Positions 1-5,442 of a stretch of DNA of 5,442 nt are shown here, piece by piece. The notes beneath the pieces are model-generated. The model did no database searches, had not been told where the DNA came from, and saw nothing but the letters and a program-made list of their open reading frames with translations. Within the stretch, counting starts at the first letter, position 1. Every line of letters starts with the position of its first letter. The position numbers and the translations under genes are program-made. The stretch comes from Methanomicrobiales archaeon (GTDB lineage Archaea; Halobacteriota; Methanomicrobia; Methanomicrobiales; Methanospirillaceae): NCBI GenBank assembly GCA_013415575.1, contig JAAEES010000086.1, forward strand, positions 1 to 5,442, read 5' to 3'.

Positions 1-1232
1 TCTCCTGCCGTATCGGCGTCATGAGCCGAGAAGAACGCTCCTTCCGGCGAGGTCATCTCCCGGTCTACGTAGGCGAGGGTCTCCCGGGCAACCCGTTCGT
101 AGAACCGGTCACCCGTCACCTGGAAGGCTTCGGTGAAGGCGAGCACGAGCTGCGCCTGATCATAGAGCATCTTCTCAAAGTGGGGAACGAGCCAGCCCGC
201 ATCGGTAGAGTAGCGGTGAAACCCGTATCCGATCTGGTCAAAGATCCCGCCGATGGCCATGGACCGGAGCGTCTTTTCCACCATTTCAAGAGCTTTTTTT
301 TCCTCCTTCAGCCGGTAATACCGGAGGAGGAAGAGGAGGTTGTGGGGGAGGGGGAATTTGGGAGCAGGGCCAAACCCGCCGCTGACCCGGTCGTAGCGGA
401 GGAGGAGTTCCTGGAACCCTGCATCGAGCATACTCCGCTGGGGACTCCGTCCCCGTTCAGGGCGGGCATGAAGCGATTGCAGGACCGACTGTGCCGATGC
501 CAGCAGGTTCTCCCGATCTTCCCGCCACATCTGTGCGAGACCGGCGAGCACGTCGATGATGCCGGGGGAACCGAACCGGCGTTCCCGGGGGATGTAGGTC
601 ATGGCAAAGAACGGCAGCTTCTCCGGGGTCAGGATCAGGTTGAGCGGCCACCCTCCCGCTCCGGTGAGGATCTGGCTTGCGGTCATGTAAAGCTGGTCAA
701 GATCGGGCCGCTCTTCGCGGTCCACTTTGATAGCAACGAAGTGCTCGTTCAGCACCCGGGCGACGTCAGGGTCTTCAAACGACTCCCGCTCCATCACGTG
801 GCACCAGTGGCAGGTGGCATACCCGATGGAGAGAAAGACCATCCGGTCCTCCCGTCTGGCCTTCGCAAAGGCTTCATCGCCCCAGGCAAACCATTCGACC
901 GGATTGTAGGCATGCTGGAGAAGGTAGGGGCTCACCTCGTTGATGAGCCGGTTCGGCTTCCGATTCCCATCCTCCATGGATTTCATCTCTATCACAGCTC
1001 GTTTAGGGAGTGGTACTATGAGAGGCTTGGGATCCGCGGGAGAATCTGGTCGTGACATGGCCGGAACCGTGGGCTGTACCCGGGGTTCGGGAACAACAGG
1101 GTGCGCCGGAGGTTGTTCTGGGAAGAGCCCGCCGGCTGATCCGGATTCCTGGTCTGCCTTCCGGATACAGCCTTCGCAACCGGAAGCGAGCGCGAACAGG
1201 AGAACGAGGCAGCAGGGCACGGCCGGGTCCAT
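1..1232 (-). CDS. DUF255/YyaL (COG1331, SPATA20-like) thioredoxin-domain protein with putative lipoprotein signal; 3' end cut by window
   Basis: The minus-strand frame is open from an ATG at 1232 to the window edge (410 codons; family members run about 650-720 residues, so the C-terminal part is missing). From residue about 93 it matches the family: KPNRLINE and SPYLLQHAYNPVEW, then the thioredoxin-like CHWC at residues 141-144, DREERPDLDQLY, GAGGWPLN with PFFAMTYIP, GGFGPAPKFP, GFHRYSTD with VPHFEKMLYD, and SAHDAD at the edge. These cover the N-terminal thioredoxin fold and the start of the six-hairpin glycosidase-like region. The family's biochemical role is not established; CxxC suggests redox chemistry. 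Residues 1-85 are extra: a hydrophobic stretch (about 4-18), ASGC with Cys19, then a Pro-rich linker, suggesting export and lipid anchoring. Against this, there is no Lys/Arg before the hydrophobic stretch and no ribosome site before 1232. ATGs at 986 and 977 match the usual family start, and 986 has GTGAT upstream; from there the protein would be cytoplasmic. An in-frame stop at 1260-1262 limits the start. The family call is secure; the start is about 60-65% likely. Confidence 0.9.
   Translation of the reverse strand, partial: MDPAVPCCLVLLFALASGCEGCIRKADQESGSAGGLFPEQPPAHPVVPEPRVQPTVPAMSRPDSPADPKPLIVPLPKRAVIEMKSMEDGNRKPNRLINEVSPYLLQHAYNPVEWFAWGDEAFAKARREDRMVFLSIGYATCHWCHVMERESFEDPDVARVLNEHFVAIKVDREERPDLDQLYMTASQILTGAGGWPLNLILTPEKLPFFAMTYIPRERRFGSPGIIDVLAGLAQMWREDRENLLASAQSVLQSLHARPERGRSPQRSMLDAGFQELLLRYDRVSGGFGPAPKFPLPHNLLFLLRYYRLKEEKKALEMVEKTLRSMAIGGIFDQIGYGFHRYSTDAGWLVPHFEKMLYDQAQLVLAFTEAFQVTGDRFYERVARETLAYVDREMTSPEGAFFSAHDADTAG
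344..369 (+). other. Canonical G-quadruplex motif on the template strand of the DUF255 gene
   Basis: Four G-runs lie at 344-348, 350-354, 360-362 and 367-369, with loops of 1, 5 and 4 bases, satisfying G3+N1-7 repeated four times on the plus strand, which is the template strand of the minus-strand gene. The segment encodes the conserved GFGPAPKFPLPH region, so Pro/Gly codon choice in a GC-rich genome is enough to create it. The pattern is certain; folding or function is not shown. Confidence 0.35.
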
Positions 1233-1328
1233 GAGAAGGGAAGGTGGGCCGGCCAGGCATCACACTCCTGTGGCCGGGGAGTGCCGGACCGGTATGCATT
1301 TGTCATCCCGGGAAGACTTGATAGTGCT
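1233..1328. promoter_or_regulatory. Divergent intergenic region with putative shared AT-rich promoter box
   Basis: This 96-bp gap separates the divergent DUF255 gene and mutS. In otherwise GC-rich DNA it holds one AT-rich box at 1293-1300 (TATGCATT), centred on the palindrome ATGCAT, so it reads as TATA-like on both strands. If it is an archaeal TATA element, initiation about 25 bp downstream falls near 1322 for mutS (very short or no leader) and near 1270 for the minus-strand gene (leader of about 38 nt). No clear BRE purine stretch precedes the box on either strand, and no strong Shine-Dalgarno lies before either start, so this is a weak call from position and composition only. If the DUF255 gene starts at 986 instead, the gap becomes 342 bp and its promoter would lie elsewhere. 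Confidence 0.3.
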
Positions 1329-3986
1329 ATGGCCGATCCTGAGTGCGGCGGCCGGGCGGCATCGTCAAGAACGACGCCGGCCATGGCCCAGTACTGGTCG
1401 ATAAAGGAGCAGCACCAGGATGCCATCCTCTTCTTCCACATCGGCGACTTCTACGAAACGTTCGGTACGGATGCAGAGACCGTATCACGGGAGCTTGATA
1501 TCGCGCTCACCTCCCGCTCTAAGGACAGTTCAGGGAAGAAGATTCCCCTCGCCGGGGTCCCCTGCCATTCGGTTGAGGGCTACATCTCGCGGCTGATCGC
1601 AAAGGGCTACAAGGTAGCAGTCTGCGACCAGGTAGAGGACGCAAAACGTGCGAAAGGGATCGTCAAGCGCGAAGTGGTGCGGGTCATAACCCCCGGTACG
1701 GTCATCGATGAAGGGATGCTCACTTCGCCGGCAGCCTGTTACCTGATGGCCATCGCAACCGATGATCGTGCCCCCGGACCCGGACTTGCATTCCTTGATG
1801 TCTCTACCGGGGAGTTCCTGGCGATTGCCTGCGGCCGGGACGGCGGGAACGGGGAACTCATCTCCGAGATCCGGCGCTACCAGCCGGCTGAATGCCTGCT
1901 CCCACGGGATCTGGAGGAGGATCTGGAAGGCCCGGTCCGGGAGTGCGGTGTCGTGGTCACGGGAACCGGAGCAATCCCCGATCTCGACGAGGCAGAAAGG
2001 CTCCTGAAAGAGCAGTTCGGGGTAGCGGAACTGGAGGGGTATGGTATCACGGGGAGCCCGGCAGCGGTGAAGGCCGCTGCCATCGCGCTCCGGTATGCAA
2101 AGGAGACGCAACGGAGGGAATTGTCCCATGTCCGGGGGCTCTCCTTCCGGCAAATATCCGAGTACTGCATGATCGACAGCATCACCCAGCGGAACCTCGA
2201 GATCACCCGGGGTACCAGGGGCAGGCCCGGTGACCCGACACTCCTCTCCATCCTCAACCTGACCGGCACTCCGATGGGAAGCCGGCTCCTCCGGCAGTGG
2301 CTCACGGCCCCGCTCCTCTCGGTCGACCGGATCAATGATCGGCTTGATGCGGTGGAGTTCTTTGCCGGAGACACCCCGGTCCGGGTGAAGATCAGGGATC
2401 TCCTTTCCAGGACTGCCGATATCGAACGGATCGCAGGCAGGATCGCCTGCCGGAACGCCTCCCCCCGGGACCTCATCTTTCTTGCGCGATCCCTCGAAAC
2501 CGTGCCGGCTTTACGCGATGTCATTACCGGAAGGAATCTTCCCCCGATCCTGGCCGCGGCGTGCGATCATCTCGGGGATCCTGATCCGGTCGTCTCCCTC
2601 ATCAGGCTGGCGATTCATGAAGACCCGCCGGTATCTGTCCGGAACGGGGGGATATTCCGGGCCGGATATGATGCCCGTCTTGATTCGCTCCGGACCCGGT
2701 CATCGCGGGGAAAGGAATGGATCATTGCCCTGCAGCAGCAGGAGCGGGAACGGACCGGGATCCGGTCACTCAAGGTTGCCTATAACTCCGTATTCGGATA
2801 CTATATCGAAGTGACCCGGCCGAACCTGCACCTGGTCCCCCCCGAATACGAGCGGAAACAGACGACCTCAACCAGTGAACGGTTCACCCTGCCGGAACTC
2901 AAGGAGCAGGAGGCGGCTATCGCCACCGCTGAGGAGGGGCTCTGTGCCCTTGAACAGGAACTCTACGATGAACTGCTCAACCTTCTTGCCGGGAGCATGC
3001 CCCTGCTCCAGGCCATCTCCCGTGGCATGGCCGCCTTCGATATCTTCTCTTCGCTTGCGGAGGCAGCAGTCCGCAACCGGTACACCCGCCCGGTGCTGGA
3101 CACTTCTGCGGACATCCTGATCAGGGAGGGGAGGCACCCGGTGGTGGAACGCATGGAGGGAGTCTCCTTTGTCCCCAATGACACCACGCTTTCGTCAAGC
3201 GGAGAACAGATCCTGATCATCACCGGCGCCAACATGGCCGGAAAATCCACCTACATGCGGGCCGTTGCCCACATCGTCATCATGGCCCAGACAGGCTCCT
3301 TTGTGCCGGCCGCCCATGCCCGGATCGGGCTGGTGGACCGGATCTTCACCCGGGTAGGGGCTTTTGACGACCTGGCCAGCGGCCAGAGCACCTTCATGGT
3401 GGAGATGCTCGAGCTTGCCAATATCCTGAACAACGTGACCAAAAAGAGCCTGGTCATCCTCGATGAGATTGGAAGGGGAACCAGTACCATCGACGGCTAC
3501 TGCATTGCGCGGTCGGTACTGGAGTTTCTCCATGGTAAAGGGCAGGCCGGGCCCCGGACACTGTTCGCAACCCACTTCCACGAGATTGTTACCGCCGAAT
3601 CCGACCTGAAGAGGGTCAGGAACTACCACTTCGCGGTAAAAGATACCGGCAGAGAGATCGTTTTCCTCCGCACGCTCATTCCCGGGGCGACCGAACGGAG
3701 CTACGGCATTCACGTGGCCACGCTTGCCGGGGTGCCTCCCCGGGTGACCGATCGGGCTGCCGCCCTCCTCGATGAACTGATGAGAGGGGAAGGGGGACCG
3801 GGCGGCAGGGTGAAGCGGTATACCCAGATGCTCCTGGTCGATGCGCCGCAGGCACCCCTGGATCCGGTCATCACCGATCTCCGTGACCTGGACCCCGACA
3901 GTATGACCCCCCGGCAGGCTCTCGATTCTCTCTACGAACTCCACCGGAAAGCCGGAGGGCGGAAGGGGGTGGACCATGGTGGATGA
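1329..3986 (+). CDS. mutS: DNA mismatch repair protein MutS (complete, 885 aa)
   Basis: MutS binds mismatches and small loops as a clamp-like dimer and, on ATP binding, slides and recruits MutL. Domains in order: mismatch recognition (about 16-125), with TTPAM then GDFYETF, where Phe41 and Glu43 match the mismatch-probing Phe36/Glu38 of E. coli; connector (about 130-255); core and lever (from about 255), with the DNA clamp around 468-524; ABC ATPase (about 590-820) with Walker A GANMAGKST 633-641, Walker B ILDE (Asp712, Glu713), the switch His in ATHFHE (His749) and ERSYGIHVA; then a Gly-rich linker, QMLLV 833-837 and the C-terminal helix-turn-helix tail DPDSMTPRQALDSLYEL (855-871). Length is normal for MutS1 and no domain is missing. 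ATG 1329 is chosen because TTPAM aligns with the conserved N-terminus, which excludes ATG 1383. GTG 1281 would add 16 unsupported residues. The ribosome site is weak (TGAT at 1319-1322). It overlaps mutL by 11 bp and is probably co-transcribed with it. Confidence 0.97.
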   Translation: MADPECGGRAASSRTTPAMAQYWSIKEQHQDAILFFHIGDFYETFGTDAETVSRELDIALTSRSKDSSGKKIPLAGVPCHSVEGYISRLIAKGYKVAVCDQVEDAKRAKGIVKREVVRVITPGTVIDEGMLTSPAACYLMAIATDDRAPGPGLAFLDVSTGEFLAIACGRDGGNGELISEIRRYQPAECLLPRDLEEDLEGPVRECGVVVTGTGAIPDLDEAERLLKEQFGVAELEGYGITGSPAAVKAAAIALRYAKETQRRELSHVRGLSFRQISEYCMIDSITQRNLEITRGTRGRPGDPTLLSILNLTGTPMGSRLLRQWLTAPLLSVDRINDRLDAVEFFAGDTPVRVKIRDLLSRTADIERIAGRIACRNASPRDLIFLARSLETVPALRDVITGRNLPPILAAACDHLGDPDPVVSLIRLAIHEDPPVSVRNGGIFRAGYDARLDSLRTRSSRGKEWIIALQQQERERTGIRSLKVAYNSVFGYYIEVTRPNLHLVPPEYERKQTTSTSERFTLPELKEQEAAIATAEEGLCALEQELYDELLNLLAGSMPLLQAISRGMAAFDIFSSLAEAAVRNRYTRPVLDTSADILIREGRHPVVERMEGVSFVPNDTTLSSSGEQILIITGANMAGKSTYMRAVAHIVIMAQTGSFVPAAHARIGLVDRIFTRVGAFDDLASGQSTFMVEMLELANILNNVTKKSLVILDEIGRGTSTIDGYCIARSVLEFLHGKGQAGPRTLFATHFHEIVTAESDLKRVRNYHFAVKDTGREIVFLRTLIPGATERSYGIHVATLAGVPPRVTDRAAALLDELMRGEGGPGGRVKRYTQMLLVDAPQAPLDPVITDLRDLDPDSMTPRQALDSLYELHRKAGGRKGVDHGG
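3786..3810 (+). other. Canonical G-quadruplex motif in the coding strand of mutS
   Basis: G-runs at 3786-3789, 3792-3796, 3800-3802 and 3808-3810 with loops of 2, 3 and 5 bases fit the G3+N1-7 pattern on the coding strand, so both non-template DNA and mRNA could fold. It encodes the Gly-rich linker (RGEGGPGGRV) between the MutS ATPase and its C-terminal tail, about 165 bases before the mutL start. The Gly codons alone may explain it. Confidence 0.35.
3966..3975 (+). promoter_or_regulatory. Ribosome binding site of mutL inside the 3' end of mutS
   Basis: The sequence GGGGTGGACC lies directly before the mutL ATG. GGTG at 3968-3971 can pair with the prokaryotic anti-Shine-Dalgarno core (ACCTCC/ATCACC) and sits four bases from the start. 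It lies within the last mutS codons, and mutL starts 11 bases before the mutS stop ends. That arrangement favours translational coupling, in which ribosomes finishing mutS re-initiate on mutL. It is the clearest ribosome site in the window and fixes the mutL start. Confidence 0.6.
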
Positions 3987-5442
3987 ACCCCGGTGCAGGA
4001 TTCGTCAGCTCGATGAGGCCACTATCAGCAGGATCGCCGCCGGAGAAGTGGTGGAGCGGCCGGCATCGGTGGTGAAGGAACTCTGTGAGAATGCCCTCGA
4101 TGCCGGTGCATCGGTCATCGATATCGGGATCTCCTCCCGGGATGGGCAGATTACCGGAATAAGGGTCACGGATGATGGCTGTGGTATGAACCCGGAGGAG
4201 GGCCGGCTTGCCTTCTCCCGCCATGCAACGAGCAAGATCCGGGAGATCGATGATCTCCCGACCTGCACAACCCTGGGATTCCGGGGAGAGGCCCTGGCCA
4301 GCATTGCCGCGGTCTCCCGCGTCATCCTGGTCACGCGGGAGAAGGGAACGGGGGTGGTCTCCGGCATCCGGCTGGTGAACCAGGGCGGAACCATAACCGG
4401 GGAGCAGGAGACCGGGTGCCCGGAAGGGACGAGTATTACCGTTGAGGATATCTTCTACAATACCCCTGTCAGGAGAAAGTTCCAGCGGTCCCGTGCCGCT
4501 GAAATCGCACTGATCACTGGTATGGTCGAGCGTCTGGTGATCACCCATCCCCACGTCGCTTTCAGGCTGACGGTTGACGGACGGGAAAAGCTATCCGTTC
4601 CGGGTGGAGGAGGGCTGTATGACGCGCTCATTCACCTCTTTGGCCTCGAGCTTGCCGGGAAGCTCGTGGAGGTTTCGGTCGAAGGGGAGCGGGTCGGTGT
4701 CCGGGGATTCATTTCGGTCCCCGACCTTTCCCGGAAGAACCCGTACCAGATCTTTCTCTCGGTGAATTCCCGTGCCGTCTCATCCCGTGCCCTTATATCC
4801 GCCATAAGGGAGGCATACGGCACGCTCCTGCCCGGTGACCGCTATCCGGTGGCATTCCTCGATCTCATCATTCCGGAAACCGAGGTCGACGTCAATGTCC
4901 ATCCCACAAAACGGGAAGTCCGGCTCTCGCACGAAGAGATAATTCTCCAGGAACTTGCGACACTCCTCGGGGATGTGCTGCGGTCCCGGCTCCTCATTCC
5001 CGAGAAAGATGCCACCAAAGCTGCCGCCCGGCCTGCCCCCGGCGATACCCTCCCCCCGATCCGGTATCTTCCATCAGATCACGCTGCGACCGGGGTGAGG
5101 GAACCCCTGTTGCGGGGGCAGCTCATGACGGAGCGGCAGCTCAGGCTGACCGAGCCGGGTTCAGAAGAACCTGCATCTGACCTGATCCCGGACCTGAGGG
5201 TCATCGGGCAACTCTCGAACCTCTATATCCTCTGTAGCACTCCTGACGATGATCTCCTCCTGATCGATCAGCATGCCGCCCATGAACGGATCCTCTACGA
5301 GCAGGTCGGTACCTGGCCGGCATTCCGGGACCGTGCCCAGGAGCTGATCGAGCCGGTGATCATTCAAATCTCCCCGCGGGAGGCTGATATGTTCTCTCTT
5401 GCCCTCCCGGTCCTGAAACGGGAAGGATTCGCAGTTGAGCCG
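3976..5442 (+). CDS. mutL: DNA mismatch repair protein MutL, endonuclease type (N-terminal 489 aa; 3' end cut by window)
   Basis: MutL links mismatch recognition by MutS to strand cleavage and excision. The N-terminal GHKL ATPase is complete: Glu35 (catalytic, E. coli Glu29) and Asn39 (Mg-ATP) in VVKELCENALDAGA, DDGCG 66-70, RHATSK 82-87, GFRGEALASI 101-110, and the domain-closing DVNVHPTKREVR (305-316), whose Lys312 matches the conserved E. coli Lys307. A short, Pro-rich linker of about 63 residues (343-405) leads to the C-terminal dimerisation/nuclease domain, which opens with VIGQLSNLYIL. The motif DQHA(x)2E(x)4E is intact at 431-442 (DQHA 431-434, Glu437, Glu442), marking it as a metal-dependent nicking MutL rather than the MutH-dependent E. 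coli type. QELIEP at 455-460 fits the clamp-binding QxxLxP motif. The frame stays open to the edge. Relative to homologues, roughly 90-150 residues with the later zinc-binding motifs (ACR, CPHGRP) should follow outside. The start at 3976 is supported by a ribosome site and the normal family N-terminus. Confidence 0.97.
   Translation, partial: MVDEPRCRIRQLDEATISRIAAGEVVERPASVVKELCENALDAGASVIDIGISSRDGQITGIRVTDDGCGMNPEEGRLAFSRHATSKIREIDDLPTCTTLGFRGEALASIAAVSRVILVTREKGTGVVSGIRLVNQGGTITGEQETGCPEGTSITVEDIFYNTPVRRKFQRSRAAEIALITGMVERLVITHPHVAFRLTVDGREKLSVPGGGGLYDALIHLFGLELAGKLVEVSVEGERVGVRGFISVPDLSRKNPYQIFLSVNSRAVSSRALISAIREAYGTLLPGDRYPVAFLDLIIPETEVDVNVHPTKREVRLSHEEIILQELATLLGDVLRSRLLIPEKDATKAAARPAPGDTLPPIRYLPSDHAATGVREPLLRGQLMTERQLRLTEPGSEEPASDLIPDLRVIGQLSNLYILCSTPDDDLLLIDQHAAHERILYEQVGTWPAFRDRAQELIEPVIIQISPREADMFSLALPVLKREGFAVEP

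Noticed and set aside
21..1055. Long plus-strand open frame of 344 codons
   Set aside because: It is antisense to the DUF255 gene, whose minus-strand translation matches conserved family motifs throughout. The plus-strand product has no recognisable motif and arises from GC-rich codons.
1281..1328. Upstream GTG start for mutS adding 16 residues
   Set aside because: The extra residues have no counterpart in MutS families, there is no spaced ribosome site, and the segment contains the likely promoter box.
940..1441. Several overlapping open frames on both strands upstream of mutS
   Set aside because: Low-complexity Arg/Ser/Gly/Pro-rich translations typical of shadows in GC-rich DNA. The only frame there with protein-like features is the one continuous with the DUF255 gene.
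3195..3977. Minus-strand open frame of 260 codons inside mutS
   Set aside because: Fully antisense to the conserved MutS ATPase; no motif, and its openness follows from mutS codon usage.
4511..4545. GATC-centred palindromes TGATCA (4511-4516) and GGTGATCACC (4536-4545) as a possible operator
   Set aside because: They lie deep within the conserved MutL ATPase coding region, away from any start, and fit the general abundance of GATC in this DNA.
3871..4554. Minus-strand open frame of 227 codons across the mutS/mutL junction
   Set aside because: Antisense to the MutS tail and the MutL ATPase, both of which are clearly coding; its translation has no recognisable features.
1..5442. Search for CRISPR repeats, insertion-sequence ends, tRNA/rRNA genes, toxin-antitoxin pairs or defence genes
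   Set aside because: No direct-repeat array, terminal inverted repeats, clover-leaf sequence or extra small gene was seen. Nearly all of the window is explained by three genes.

Overview
The window is a stretch of a GC-rich prokaryotic genome (about 60% GC by eye, strongly biased to C/G-ending codons such as CGG, ATC and CTC). It most likely comes from a euryarchaeal methanogen of the Methanomicrobiales type. This is an inference from the style of the MutS/MutL proteins, the codon preference, and an AT-rich box in the divergent promoter region where an archaeal TATA element would sit. Nothing in the window (no rRNA, no diagnostic archaeal gene) proves the taxon.

Layout: (1) Positions 1-1232, minus strand, hold the N-terminal part of a DUF255/YyaL (COG1331, SPATA20-like) thioredoxin-fold protein that runs off the left edge. 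Its open frame extends about 85 codons upstream of the usual family start. That extension encodes a hydrophobic segment, an Ala-Ser-Gly-Cys lipobox-like site and a Pro-rich linker, so this copy may be membrane-anchored outside the cell. (2) Positions 1233-1328 form a short divergent intergenic region with one AT-rich palindromic box that could serve promoters in both directions. (3) Positions 1329-3986, plus strand, hold a complete mutS. (4) Positions 3976 to the right edge, plus strand, hold mutL, overlapping mutS by 11 bp and lacking only its last part.

MutS and MutL form a translationally coupled mismatch-repair operon. MutS has the Phe-x-Glu mismatch-reading motif, a full ABC-type ATPase and the C-terminal helix-turn-helix tail. 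MutL has the GHKL ATPase and an intact DQHA(x)2E(x)4E metal-binding endonuclease motif. This is therefore the MutH-independent type of repair, in which MutL nicks the DNA. Both proteins carry sequences resembling the sliding-clamp motifs of bacterial homologues (QMLLV in MutS, QELIEP in MutL). If the host is an archaeon with PCNA rather than the bacterial beta clamp, that is the most biologically interesting point here.

I see no mobile element, CRISPR array, RNA gene or novel multi-gene system. The window is mostly a well-known housekeeping operon beside an uncharacterised conserved protein.
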